Notes under the pieces: generated by a model
The model's input: the letters and a program-made list of their open reading frames with translations, nothing else
Told to the model about the DNA's origin: nothing
The model's database searches: none
Assembly: GCF_001713475.1 (NCBI RefSeq)
Contig: NZ_CP016499.1
Span: 3,597,501-3,661,500, forward strand
Length of the DNA stretch: 64,000 nucleotides
Direction of reading: 5' to 3'
Origin: Agrobacterium sp. RAC06
GTDB lineage: Bacteria > Pseudomonadota > Alphaproteobacteria > Rhizobiales > Rhizobiaceae
Position numbers and translations under genes: made by a program
Part shown: positions 38,173 to 46,779 of the stretch, in pieces
Position numbering within the stretch: the first letter of the stretch is position 1
Layout: each line of letters begins with the position of its first letter

Positions 38173-38690
38173 TTGCTGTCCTAGATTTACAGATGGAAGC
38201 CGCAGGTTAGATCTCGATCTGGCCTGGGTCTTGAATGATTGCGCCAGACACGCGCGACTCGGGCACACCGAGGCAGGCTCACGCGGCGCTAAAATGAGGG
38301 AGGCAATCCGGTGCCGGAACGCTTCGCCGATTTTGCAGGCGCGGTCCTGACAGCCGAGGGGCACGGGACCGCTGTTCGTCAAGATTAGCTGGCTTGCTCG
38401 TTCCGCCCGCTCGGTCATCGGGATCCCGATCAATTGGCCGAGCACAAACGTCACGCATTTGGGCGAGGTGTTGGCGAACTGCTGAGGGTCAGCCAAGTCG
38501 GTGCAAGGACCGCAGAGAGACTTTGGCCCCTCTGCGGTCAAACAGGTGAGGGCAACTGCCTGACCTGTTTGCGCTGGCTGCCACTAGGCTCGCTGTCTGA
38601 AAAACATATGGCTATTGGCTTACACTGCCCAACCGGAGTTCGTTCAGCCAGCAAAGGGCTGATCGGCTTAGGTCCCGTGGTGCCTTGGGC
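38173..38690. other. Gene-free stretch containing two adjacent stem-loops
   Basis: About 520 bases with no convincing gene. Two strong inverted repeats lie side by side: GACCGCAGAG / CTCTGCGGTC (38508-38517 and 38530-38539), then CAAACAGGT / ACCTGTTTG (38539-38547 and 38563-38571). The loops are 12 and 15 bases. Neither is followed by a T tract on either strand. A small RNA, a 3' processing signal or a recombination scar are all possible. Confidence 0.5.
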
Positions 38691-39248
38691 CTAATAGAAG
38701 CCGATTTCGCGGACGCTGATATCCGCATCGTGGTTGCGACCATAAGCGGCTATCCCGATCGATGTCAGGCTGCTTGCGCGCGGAATGTTGCGCAAGATCG
38801 ATCCAGACGCTTTGAATTCAGTAAGGGGAAGTCGCACCTCGGTCCAAGTCCGCGTCACATCAAATCCGGCCTGATAGAATTGCCAGGGCAAGATCGTGCC
38901 TCCTGTGCGCAGGTGCACGAAGTACCTCTGATCGTTTCCACGGACCAGCAAGCGTATTCCGATCGTGTTTTCTGGTGCTGCATGCTGCAACTTCATGCGG
39001 ATCTGAATGAAGCCGCCATTGTTGGCGGTGCTAACGTTACCGGTCATACGCGCATGCGCATGTCCTTCTTCGTTTTCGAATTGCACCTGCCCCGATGATT
39101 TTCCGCCCATCACGGTGTCTGCGAAAAAGCGCCAGCGCGTTTCGGGTTGCAGCTTGAAATCGTCTATCAACATGTCGCCCGCCAGCGCCGGTGTGTAAGC
39201 CGACAGTATCAGCGTGATCACTGTCGCAAGCCCAATTTTGAAACGCAT
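38691..39248 (-). CDS. CIA30 family protein, exported
   Basis: A 185-residue protein with a signal peptide (IGLATVITLILSAYTPALAG). The mature part is a carbohydrate-binding-like beta sandwich of the CIA30 (complex I intermediate-associated) family: WRFFADTVMGGKSSGQ near residue 38 and the FKASGSILRNIP stretch. In bacteria these proteins have no settled function. It is the last gene of the Blh/TauE/methyltransferase operon, with 45 bases to the gene before. Why a CIA30 domain belongs to a sulfur operon is unclear. Confidence 0.8.
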   Translation of the reverse strand: MRFKIGLATVITLILSAYTPALAGDMLIDDFKLQPETRWRFFADTVMGGKSSGQVQFENEEGHAHARMTGNVSTANNGGFIQIRMKLQHAAPENTIGIRLLVRGNDQRYFVHLRTGGTILPWQFYQAGFDVTRTWTEVRLPLTEFKASGSILRNIPRASSLTSIGIAAYGRNHDADISVREIGFY

Positions 39249-39293
39249 CAGGTTGTCCTATATTCTCTCTGCAGGCGGAAGCGAAGTCACAGG

Positions 39294-39917
39294 TCACGTC
39301 TCAGGCTTACGCGCGACGATGTAGAGGTTTTGCGGATACTTGCCGAAGATCCGCTCGTCTGTGATTTCAAAACCAGCATCTATGATCGACTGCCGAAGCT
39401 CGGGGATACTGTGCGGCTTGACCGCAGGAAATAGGCCTACGAACTGCAGCGCACGAAACAGAAGACGAAACTTGAACTTCAGGTCGGCGAAACACCAGGT
39501 TTTTGAGATAAGCAGACCGCCAGGATTTAGATTGGCGAATATCTGCGCCAAGGTGGCTGGTTGGTTTTCCACCAGGTGCAGAACGTTGAAGGCGCAGATG
39601 ACGTCGAACGGACTACCATCATAGGCATTCTCAGCGTCCGCAATCTTGAAGGTCAGGTTGGCGCCCGCAGGTTTGTCCTGAGCGATCTTGATCATCTCAG
39701 CCGAGAAATCTGTCGCTGTCCAGTGTGACACATGGGGCGCAAGCCGGATTGCCGTGCCGCCGGTGCCACAGCCGAGCTCAAGGACGTGATCTCCGGGTTT
39801 GAGACGTGACGCGACATCGCCCATCATGGCGTCATAGGCTGCCACGTCTTTCAGCGGGCGCGCGGCATAGCGCCCGGCGATTCGGTTCCAGAATTTCTGC
39901 TGCTTAGACAAAGACAT
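39294..39917 (-). CDS. Class I SAM-dependent methyltransferase in the sulfur operon
   Basis: A 207-residue methyltransferase. Motif I is VLELGCGTGGTAIRLA (residues about 44-60), then TATDFSAEMI, and ICAFNVLHLVENQP as the motif IV region. The ATG at 39917, with a GGTTTGGA element upstream, gives the normal start; the longer frame upstream is a shadow of the TauE gene. The substrate cannot be read from the sequence. It sits 14 bases behind the TauE/SafE gene, so a small-thiol or sulfide methylation role is conceivable but unproven; ubiquinone-type methyltransferases look similar. Confidence 0.85.
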   Translation of the reverse strand: MSLSKQQKFWNRIAGRYAARPLKDVAAYDAMMGDVASRLKPGDHVLELGCGTGGTAIRLAPHVSHWTATDFSAEMIKIAQDKPAGANLTFKIADAENAYDGSPFDVICAFNVLHLVENQPATLAQIFANLNPGGLLISKTWCFADLKFKFRLLFRALQFVGLFPAVKPHSIPELRQSIIDAGFEITDERIFGKYPQNLYIVARKPET

Positions 39918-39931
39918 TTCCAAACCTTTCG

Positions 39932-40723
39932 TCAGAGCGGCAGGATCGCAGCGCTGCTTTTGTACAGGACATAAAATGCGACGACGATGATCAGCACAGC
40001 GAAGATCCGGTTGAGGAGGTTTCGCTTCGTCGACAGACGAGTTGCCAGCAGCATGCCGCCGACGCCGCCGATCACGCCGCCACCGATAAACTCGGCCGCG
40101 ATCGCCCAGTCGATCAGGCCCGAGGCCGCGTAGTTGATCGCAGTGGCGAGGCCGAAGGTGCCAACGGCGAGAAGCGACGATCCGACCGCGTTGATCATCG
40201 GCATGCCGGTCGCGAGCATCAGGCCCGGCACGATCAGGAACCCTCCGCCAATTCCGAAGAAGCCGGATGCTGCTCCTGCCGCTATGGCAACAGCCGCCGT
40301 TTTCCAGCATGTCAGGCCATCTGTCCTGACGACGTCTGACGCTATGGTCCTCCGGGGCCGGAGCATCAGGGCTGCAACGACCAGCATCAGAAGGCCAAAC
40401 AGGAAAAGCAGCTTCTGCCCGTCGAAAGCTTTCCCGAGTGTTGAGCCCGCGAGTGCGCCAACCGTCCCGGTGGCGGCAAAAACGAAGGCGCAACGCCACC
40501 AGACATGCCCTTTGCGGGCATGGCCGATAAGATTGACATAGGCATTGATCGATACGGCCAGAGCGCCGGTGCCGATGGCGATATGCGGCTGCGAGATGCC
40601 AACCGCGTAGAGCAACAGAGGTGTCGCCAGGATGGAGCCCCCGCCACCGATCAGTCCAAGCGTGAAGCCCACGAGACCGCCCGAACCGATCGCCGTCAGA
40701 GCCTGGGTGACCAGATCGTTCAT
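39932..40723 (-). CDS. TauE/SafE family sulfite exporter
   Basis: A 263-residue inner-membrane protein with about eight helices. The two family repeats are visible as GFTLGLIGGGGSILATPLLLY (start of the first half, split here by helix) and ASGFFGIGGGFLIVPGLML (start of the second). Such proteins export sulfite, sulfoacetate or related anions. The ATG at 40723 overlaps the stop of the upstream dioxygenase gene as ATGA, which fixes the start. Together they suggest that sulfite made by persulfide oxidation is expelled. Confidence 0.9.
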   Translation of the reverse strand: MNDLVTQALTAIGSGGLVGFTLGLIGGGGSILATPLLLYAVGISQPHIAIGTGALAVSINAYVNLIGHARKGHVWWRCAFVFAATGTVGALAGSTLGKAFDGQKLLFLFGLLMLVVAALMLRPRRTIASDVVRTDGLTCWKTAAVAIAAGAASGFFGIGGGFLIVPGLMLATGMPMINAVGSSLLAVGTFGLATAINYAASGLIDWAIAAEFIGGGVIGGVGGMLLATRLSTKRNLLNRIFAVLIIVVAFYVLYKSSAAILPL

Positions 40724-41598
40724 TCCCACGCAGCCCCTGCGAGTGCATCCAGCGGGATCTTCAGATAGCGCTTGCCGTTCGCTTCCGGTTCTGGGAGGCG
40801 TCCTCCACGGATGTTAACCTGTAGTGCATGCAGAATGAGCTTCGGCATGGGAAGGGTTTTGTCGCGTGCGTCGCGCAGCGCGACGAAGGCCGCCTCGTCC
40901 TTGCCGGCAATATGCGGATTGCAGCGCTTCTGCTCGGCGACGGTGCTTTCCCAGAGGGGTTCGCGCCCGTCCGGCTGATAATCATGGCCTGTGAACAGAC
41001 GCGTTTCATCCGGCAGCGACAGGATTTCTTTGATCGAGGCCCAGAGGCGTTTGGAGCTGCCGCCGGGAAAATCAGCGCGCGCCGTGCCGCTGTCGGGCAT
41101 GAACAGTGTATCATGCACAAAGGCTGCGTCGCCGATCACATAGCTGATCGATGCGAGCGTGTGGCCGGGCGAGAAGAGGACGCGGCCCTTGATATCACCG
41201 ACCGCGAAGGTGTCGCCAGCCTCGAACAACCGGTCCCACTGCGAGCCATCGGTTGGCAGATCCGGCCAATTGTAGATCCCCTTCCAGAGCTGTTGCACCT
41301 CGACGACACGCGCGCCGATGGCGGTCGGAGCGCCTGTCTTGTCCTTGAGATACCTGGCAGCGGAAAAGTGGTCTGCATGGGGATGTGTATCGAGGATCCA
41401 CTCGACGCTGAGCCCCTTTTCCTTGATGTAATCCAGTATCGCATCGGCATTGCGGGTTGCGGTTGCGCCCGACTTTTCATCATAGTCGAGGACCGGGTCG
41501 ATGATTGCACATTTCCGGGTCGCAGGATCGCTGACGACATACTGGATGCTGAATGTGCGTTGATCGAAGAAGCCTTTTACATCGGGTTTGCCTGCCAT
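40720..41598 (-). CDS. blh: Blh-type metallo-beta-lactamase-fold sulfur (persulfide) dioxygenase
   Basis: A 292-residue MBL-fold enzyme of the ETHE1/Blh group, which oxidises glutathione persulfide to sulfite using mononuclear iron. Metal-site motifs are THPHADH (residues about 70-76), SPGHT, an aspartate in VHDTLF and TGHDYQ. The N-terminal FFDQRTFSIQYVVSDP is diagnostic for the group. Unlike the Agrobacterium protein it has no fused DUF442/rhodanese domain. In other bacteria it belongs to the BigR regulon together with TauE/SafE. An AT-rich palindrome 64 bases upstream is the likely operator. It also matches proteins of the biofilm-associated Blh annotation. Confidence 0.9.
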   Translation of the reverse strand: MAGKPDVKGFFDQRTFSIQYVVSDPATRKCAIIDPVLDYDEKSGATATRNADAILDYIKEKGLSVEWILDTHPHADHFSAARYLKDKTGAPTAIGARVVEVQQLWKGIYNWPDLPTDGSQWDRLFEAGDTFAVGDIKGRVLFSPGHTLASISYVIGDAAFVHDTLFMPDSGTARADFPGGSSKRLWASIKEILSLPDETRLFTGHDYQPDGREPLWESTVAEQKRCNPHIAGKDEAAFVALRDARDKTLPMPKLILHALQVNIRGGRLPEPEANGKRYLKIPLDALAGAAWE

Positions 41599-41661
41599 TC
41601 GTGTCGAACCTCCTATGGATCATGCAGTCGGGGACGCTGTCCCTTCGTCCTGCGTGACAAA

Positions 41662-41679
41662 ATATATGCAAACATATAT
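41662..41679 (-). promoter_or_regulatory. AT-rich palindromic operator upstream of blh
   Basis: ATATATG-CAAA-CATATAT, a perfect 7-bp palindrome, lies 64-81 bases before the blh start. Its core AAACATATATAT resembles boxes at 51029, 52482 and 63063 near sox genes. It is a candidate site for a BigR/SoxR-type ArsR repressor. Confidence 0.65.
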
Positions 41680-41793
41680 ATCTTCATAGTATCGAAATAA
41701 AGGCTTGAACCTTCATGCCTCTGTCTTTCTGCAGCCTTTGGTACAGGTCTGACGAGTGCTTTGGCGGTTGCCCCTCTGACGGCGCCTGTATCT

Positions 41794-42711
41794 TCACTTC
41801 GGCCCCAGAAGCACTTCCATCTGGGCGTCACTCGGAAGGCTGGCAAAGGTATCGACGGTGCCGTCCGCGCCCTTGAAGACGATCGCTGGCGTGCCGCCGA
41901 AACCAAGTTCCGTCATCAGAGCGGCATTCCGCTCAAGCTGTCTTGTCGTATGGTCATCGACCCTATCGAGCGGGGCAATGCCGCCATCGGCATGTTTGCG
42001 CTTGTTTTCCATCCGCGCGTCTTCCGGAGACTTGGCTTGAAGAATGGCCGCAGCCTTGGCCGGCGAATCCTGACGGATCACGCCGACCATCACGTGGCGT
42101 AACTGAACTTTACCGCTTTCGATCCAGGGTCGCGCCGCGAGCCAGAAGCGATTGCAATAGGGGCAGTTCGGGTCGGTGAACGTGTAGATGACACGAGGCG
42201 CATTCGGATTGCCGTCCCGCACCCAGGTCGCTGCCTCGAGCTTGGTCCAAGTGGCTTCGCTCAACGGTTGTTCGACCATCTTTTTAAGCTGATCTTCCGC
42301 CATGTCCTGCCCATAGGCATCGACGAGCGTACCGACGACCACATGTTGATTATCGGGTGTCAGATAGATGGCCAGGGGCTGTGCACCGGCTTTGGCGGCG
42401 AAGGCTCTGAGGCCACCCGGAACCTGCATTTCGCCGAGGATTCGGATGCCCTGCTGCTCGATTGTCTTGAGGATCTCTGGATAGGGCTTGTCTTCGGCCT
42501 CGGCGCCGGTGGCCATTACGGCACCTATCACAAGCGCAAGGAAGAGTGCCGGAATTGCACTCGAACGTCGCAACGCTTGTCTGTGGGGGTGCTTGCGCCA
42601 GACGAGGCCCAGTGACGGGAACCGAATAGCTACCTTCGCCGTGAGCGAGGGGGTTTTGATGCGATGATGGCTATCGGATAATGTGGGGAGTGGCGAAGAA
42701 AAACGGTACAT
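41794..42711 (-). CDS. dsbG: DsbG-like periplasmic thiol:disulfide protein
   Basis: A roughly 305-residue protein. A signal/anchor helix (ALFLALVIGAVMATGAEA) is followed by a short DsbC/DsbG-type dimerisation region and a thioredoxin fold with active site DPNCPYCNRFW; CPYC is the DsbG form, DsbC being CGYC. It ends with the cis-proline loop GGTPAIVF. In E. coli DsbG is kept reduced by DsbD and protects single-cysteine periplasmic proteins, notably L,D-transpeptidases, from sulfenylation. Both partner types are encoded nearby. ATG 42711 is used; a GTG at 42762 is unlikely because a putative response-regulator box begins there. The N-terminal 50 residues remain doubtful. Confidence 0.85.
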   Translation of the reverse strand: MYRFSSPLPTLSDSHHRIKTPSLTAKVAIRFPSLGLVWRKHPHRQALRRSSAIPALFLALVIGAVMATGAEAEDKPYPEILKTIEQQGIRILGEMQVPGGLRAFAAKAGAQPLAIYLTPDNQHVVVGTLVDAYGQDMAEDQLKKMVEQPLSEATWTKLEAATWVRDGNPNAPRVIYTFTDPNCPYCNRFWLAARPWIESGKVQLRHVMVGVIRQDSPAKAAAILQAKSPEDARMENKRKHADGGIAPLDRVDDHTTRQLERNAALMTELGFGGTPAIVFKGADGTVDTFASLPSDAQMEVLLGPK

Positions 42712-42762
42712 GTCGAGCAGGGCTCCTTGCAAGGATGGCTCTTGTCCGCCTCGCCTTGTCAC

Positions 42763-42779
42763 CTTAAGGCTCGCTTAGG
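42763..42779. promoter_or_regulatory. CTTAAG-N5-CTTAGG box before dsbG
   Basis: Two half-sites, CTTAAG and CTTAGG, are separated by five bases (GCTCG), about 52 bases upstream of the dsbG ATG. It has the form of PmrA/QseB-class response-regulator boxes. The same element with two perfect half-sites occurs at 44886-44902 before dsbD. Confidence 0.6.
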
Positions 42780-42815
42780 GTGGATATCCGACCTCGCCAC
42801 GATGCGATCTGCTGC

Positions 42816-44180
42816 TCACTGTCTCGTTGTCGGCAGTTCCAGACAAACGCAGAAACCCGCCTTCCTCTTGAATGACATCCGACCACCAAGCTTTGTCAGA
42901 GCCATTTCAACAATCGAAAGGCCGAGGCCGCTTCCGAGCGCGTTTGCGCTGTTGCCGCGCTGGAATCGGGCCTTGAGACGCTGCTCGTCCTTCTCATCGA
43001 TCCCGGCTCCGGTGTCGGACACGGCTATCGTCGTGCCTGTCTCAGTCTGCGTGCCGATGATCCTGACGGATGAATTGCGCGGCGCATATTGCAGGGCGTT
43101 TTCGATGACATTGCGCAAGGCAAGCCGCAAAAGGGTCTTGCCTGGCACGCTGATCATCAGATCCTCTGCAATGTCCGTCTCAACGGTGATCTCCCTCGAC
43201 GAAACGAGTATCGCCATTTCGCCGCGCAGCTCTTCGACCATTGCTTTGACCACCACAGTTTCTGATGTCGAAGAGCTGTCCAATGAGTCGACGGCTGCGA
43301 GGTCTATCAACTGGCGAACGAGGCGCCCGGTGCGGTCGACGCTGAGCGAGATCTGGTTGAGGGCATTGGCGCGGACCTCATCGCTATCGCTGCGAAGGGC
43401 GACCTGGGCCTGGGTCTTCAAACCGGATAGCGGCGTCCTCAGCTCATGGGCTGCATACGCGATAAAGGTCTTTTCCCGTTCGCGGGCCTCCTCCACGCGT
43501 TGGAACAAGGCGTTAAGAGAGCCCAGCAAAGGCCTGATCTCGCGGGGCGCTCCGCTATCGTCGACGGGGTGGAGTTCGTCGGCTGAGCGCAGAGACAAGG
43601 CGTCCGCGACTTGCCGGAGTGGGGAGAGACCGCGCCCGACACTCAGCCAGATCAGACCGGCGAGGATGGGCAGGATCGCCAGTGCAGGAACGAGCTGGCC
43701 CTTGATGACGTCACCGACCAGCTTTTCGCGGATCTCGATGCTATCGCCGACGAGGACCCTGACACCGAGCTCGGGATTGACGACAGCGTATACACGCCAG
43801 CGTTCGCCGTTGACGAGCTTTTCGGCGAACCCGCTTTCGTGATCGGCGAGCGATGTATTGGGCGCGCTCTCCGACCGGCTGACAAGATCACCCTGAAGGG
43901 ACCAGATTTGACAAGACAATTGCCGGCTATAGTCTCCTTCATGCAGGCCGAAGCCTTCGGGTATCCCAGCGGCCTGCGCGGCATCGACCGCTGCTGCGAC
44001 GTCGATATGGTGGTCGGTGATCAGTGAGCTCACCATACGCGCCGCTTCCGTCAGGCGCGCGTCGAGCACACGCTCGACTTCGCGCTGCGTGCTGAGATAG
44101 GTCCAAAGCACGGCGAGGAGCCATACGGCACCCGTTGCCGCAAGCAGGATGAGAAAAAGCCTGAGCCGGATCGATCGCAT
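42816..44180 (-). CDS. Sensor histidine kinase (OmpR-type two-component system)
   Basis: A 454-residue membrane kinase. A first helix (LFLILLAATGAVWLLAVLWTY-like, residues 8-28) and a second near residue 165 flank a periplasmic sensing domain of about 130 residues. A HAMP linker follows. Then come the H-box AAHELRTPLSGLKTQ, N-box NVIENALQYA, G1 DTGAGID and G2 GSGLGLSIV. The layout fits the PmrB/QseC group. Its ATG overlaps the response-regulator stop. Given its position between dsbG and dsbD it probably senses periplasmic redox, copper or envelope stress (inference). Confidence 0.92.
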   Translation of the reverse strand: MRSIRLRLFLILLAATGAVWLLAVLWTYLSTQREVERVLDARLTEAARMVSSLITDHHIDVAAAVDAAQAAGIPEGFGLHEGDYSRQLSCQIWSLQGDLVSRSESAPNTSLADHESGFAEKLVNGERWRVYAVVNPELGVRVLVGDSIEIREKLVGDVIKGQLVPALAILPILAGLIWLSVGRGLSPLRQVADALSLRSADELHPVDDSGAPREIRPLLGSLNALFQRVEEAREREKTFIAYAAHELRTPLSGLKTQAQVALRSDSDEVRANALNQISLSVDRTGRLVRQLIDLAAVDSLDSSSTSETVVVKAMVEELRGEMAILVSSREITVETDIAEDLMISVPGKTLLRLALRNVIENALQYAPRNSSVRIIGTQTETGTTIAVSDTGAGIDEKDEQRLKARFQRGNSANALGSGLGLSIVEMALTKLGGRMSFKRKAGFCVCLELPTTRQ

Positions 44181-44839
44181 CAGGGTTTCCCCATGCGGTA
44201 GCCGACACCGCGCACGGTTTCGATGGAGTTGGCGCCCAATTTGTGGCGCAGCTTGTGCACGTGGACCTCGATCGTGTTGCTCTCAATCTCTTCCTGCCAG
44301 CCATAAAGCCTGGTTTCTAAGATCTGCTTGGAGTGAACCATGGTCGGATTTTCCATCAATGCCAGGAGGACGGCAAATTCCCGCCGCGACAGGCCAGTGA
44401 TTTCGCCGTTTTTAAGAACCTCCATGCTCGCCGGGTCGAGGGTTAATTCTTCCCAGGTGAGCTTGGGTGTGGCGCGTCCCTCGGCACGCCGGGTAATGGC
44501 GCGCAGCCGTGCCGCCACTTCGTCGAGATCGAAGGGTTTGCCGAGATAGTCGTCGGCGCCGGCGTCGAGACCATCGATGCGATCGGTGACCGCATCCTTG
44601 GCCGTCAACAGAAGAACGGGCGTGCGGTTGCCGGCGGCGCGCATCGTGCGAAGCAGATCCAGACCGGATCCATCCGGCAGCATGCGGTCGAGCACGAGGG
44701 CATCGAAGCTATCGCTTTCAATCGCGGCCTTCGCATCGGCAAGCGTGCTGACGGTGTCCGCCGAGAAGCCGGCGAGACCCAGCCCTACCTTCAAGCCGTC
44801 GATCAGAACCGCGTCGTCTTCGATGACTAGGATACGCAT
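44180..44839 (-). CDS. OmpR/PhoB family response regulator
   Basis: A 219-residue regulator. The receiver domain shows IEDD near residue 6, the phosphorylation site in LVLDRMLPDGSG (about residue 51), and LGKPF with the conserved lysine. The C-terminal winged helix shows GLSRREFAVLLALMENP and VEVHVHKLRHKLG-type recognition (here TIEVHVHKLRHKLG). The ATG at 44839, with AGGTG upstream, gives the standard start. It is transcribed divergently from dsbD, with a CTTAAG-N5-CTTAAG box in between that it is likely to bind. Confidence 0.94.
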   Translation of the reverse strand: MRILVIEDDAVLIDGLKVGLGLAGFSADTVSTLADAKAAIESDSFDALVLDRMLPDGSGLDLLRTMRAAGNRTPVLLLTAKDAVTDRIDGLDAGADDYLGKPFDLDEVAARLRAITRRAEGRATPKLTWEELTLDPASMEVLKNGEITGLSRREFAVLLALMENPTMVHSKQILETRLYGWQEEIESNTIEVHVHKLRHKLGANSIETVRGVGYRMGKP

Positions 44840-44885
44840 CACACCTCCGTGAGAAAAATGTCGTTTCACGCCATGGCCTGGCCAG

Positions 44886-44902
44886 CTTAAGCCTGCCTTA
44901 AG
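44886..44902. promoter_or_regulatory. CTTAAG-N5-CTTAAG box between response regulator and dsbD
   Basis: Two perfect CTTAAG half-sites are separated by CCTGC. It lies 47 bases from the regulator start and 51 bases from the dsbD start, well placed to control both. The spacing equals that of the box before dsbG at 42763. Confidence 0.7.
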
Positions 44903-44952
44903 CTGCCCCGCAGAAACGGCCGCACATTCGATGCGTAACAAGGAATGATGGA

Positions 44953-46779
44953 ATGCAACTCTTGAGGCACCTGGCGATTTTCTTCTCCGTTTTGCTCTTT
45001 TCCGGCATCGCCATTGCCCAGACCGCGCCGCTCCAGATGGACGAGGCGTTTCGGCCTTCCCTGTCACGGATCTCCGCCACCGAAGTTGCCGTCACGTGGG
45101 AGATCGAGCCAGGCTACTATCTCTACCGGGAGTATCTTTCCGCCAAAAGTGACGATGGCAGTCCGCTGAAGCTGGAGACGCCTGATGGAAAGATCAAGGA
45201 GGATCCGGGCTTTGGATCGACCGAAGTCTACTATGACACCGCCCGGGCGACGCTTGTCAGTGACGCTTCGACGATCGAGTTGACCTATCAAGGCTGCCAG
45301 GATGGCGGGCTCTGTTATCCGCCTGTGACGAAAACGATCGACATGGCCAGCCTGCAGTTCAGCAATTCCGAGCACGGAGGCCCAATATCTGCCCCGGCAT
45401 CGATTGCATCGCAAAGCGAATGGTCGGCTTTCAGCTCCCAAAGGCCGGATTTCGCACTCGCACAGGATGAAGTGACAACCGGTGTCGATGGACTCCTGGC
45501 GCGCGGCGGCCTGCCTCTGCTTCTGGTTGGTTTTGTTGGTTTTGGCGTGCTTCTGGCGTTCACCCCCTGCGTCTTTCCCATGTATCCGATCGTTGCCGCC
45601 ATGCTGTCACGGCAGGGCGGGCCCCTTTCGCCGAGCCGCAGCTTCATCCTTTCCAGCGTCTATGTTGGAGCGCTGGCACTGGCGTTTGGACTGTTCGGTA
45701 TAGTCGCGGCATGGTCTGGGCAGAACCTGCAATTTGCCTTGCAGTCGACAACGGCCACCATGGTCATCGCAAGCCTGTTTGTGATCCTCGCCCTGTCCAA
45801 CTTCGGGCTCTTCGAGATCCAGCTGCCTGCGGGGTTCAGCAATCGCCTGTCGTCCGGGGGGCGCCGTGGCGGATCTCTCGGTGGGGCTGCGATGCTGGGC
45901 TTTACCTCCGCATTTCTCATCGGTCCCTGTGTCACCGCGCCACTCGCGGGGGCGCTTCTCTATATCGCTCGCACCGGAGATGTCCTCATCGGGGCGGCCG
46001 CGTTGTTCGCGCTCGGGCTTGGCAAGGGCCTCCCCTTGATCCTGATGGCAACGCTCGGCGGTAAGGCACTGCCGCGTGCGGGGGCGTGGATGGCAAGCAT
46101 CCGCTCCGCTTTCGGCTTCGGTTTCATCGGAACGGCGATCTGGATGGTCAGCCCTCTTCTGCCTGAAACGCTGGTGCTATTTGCCTGGGCGTGCCTAGCC
46201 GTGTCGGTCGGAGTGTTCCTATGGCAAATGCGAGTTGTAAATGCTTCTCCTGGCGCGGCTGTCATCTCTCGATCTGTGGCCACTGTTTCGATCGCCTGGG
46301 GAGCCCTGCTGCTCGTCGGCGTCGGGCTCGGTGCCCGCGATCCGCTGGCCCCTCTGGAGCCGCTCACAATGAAGACCGAGGTTCGACAGGCGGCGCGCGA
46401 AATCGCGAAATCGGACTTTGAAGCCGTCGCCTCGCTGCAAGCGTTGACTTCTATGCTGGGCGAAGCTTCGGCCGAGAACAGGCCGAGCCTAGTCTACGTC
46501 ACTGCGGACTGGTGCGTCACCTGTCGCGCCATAGAGCGGACCGTTCTGCCGGACGATAGCGTCTCGGCGGCTCTCGATGGTGCGCGCCTGCTGACCATCG
46601 ACATGAGCGCGACCTCTTCAGAGACCAATGAACTCCTGACGTCCCTCAATGCCATTGGCCCGCCGACGATGATCTTCTTCGATCACGAAAGGCAGGAAGT
46701 GGCGGGCACGCGTCTGGTGGGCGACGTAACGATCGAAAAGCTTGCTGCCTCCGCCCGGGCGGCAAAGGGTACGCCCTGA
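44953..46779 (+). CDS. dsbD: Thiol:disulfide interchange protein DsbD (ScsB-like)
   Basis: A 608-residue three-part electron carrier that brings reducing power from cytoplasmic thioredoxin to periplasmic partners. The N-terminal periplasmic domain has the pair in YQGCQDGGLCYPP (residues about 115-125). The membrane domain carries FTPCVFPMYP and IGPCVTAPLAG. The C-terminal thioredoxin domain carries DWCVTCR near residue 520. A signal peptide ends near SGIAIAQ. It starts an operon with a TlpA-like protein, an L,D-transpeptidase and a DsbA-like protein, resembling scsBCD of enterobacteria. Confidence 0.93.
   Translation: MQLLRHLAIFFSVLLFSGIAIAQTAPLQMDEAFRPSLSRISATEVAVTWEIEPGYYLYREYLSAKSDDGSPLKLETPDGKIKEDPGFGSTEVYYDTARATLVSDASTIELTYQGCQDGGLCYPPVTKTIDMASLQFSNSEHGGPISAPASIASQSEWSAFSSQRPDFALAQDEVTTGVDGLLARGGLPLLLVGFVGFGVLLAFTPCVFPMYPIVAAMLSRQGGPLSPSRSFILSSVYVGALALAFGLFGIVAAWSGQNLQFALQSTTATMVIASLFVILALSNFGLFEIQLPAGFSNRLSSGGRRGGSLGGAAMLGFTSAFLIGPCVTAPLAGALLYIARTGDVLIGAAALFALGLGKGLPLILMATLGGKALPRAGAWMASIRSAFGFGFIGTAIWMVSPLLPETLVLFAWACLAVSVGVFLWQMRVVNASPGAAVISRSVATVSIAWGALLLVGVGLGARDPLAPLEPLTMKTEVRQAAREIAKSDFEAVASLQALTSMLGEASAENRPSLVYVTADWCVTCRAIERTVLPDDSVSAALDGARLLTIDMSATSSETNELLTSLNAIGPPTMIFFDHERQEVAGTRLVGDVTIEKLAASARAAKGTP

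Noticed and set aside
38173..38541. Upstream extension of the iron-sulfur subunit frame
   Set aside because: It has no domain, and AGGA sits just before the ATG at 38172, where family members begin.
39918..40748. Upstream extension of the methyltransferase frame through the TauE gene
   Set aside because: The extension is an out-of-frame shadow of the TauE protein; a good start exists at 39917.
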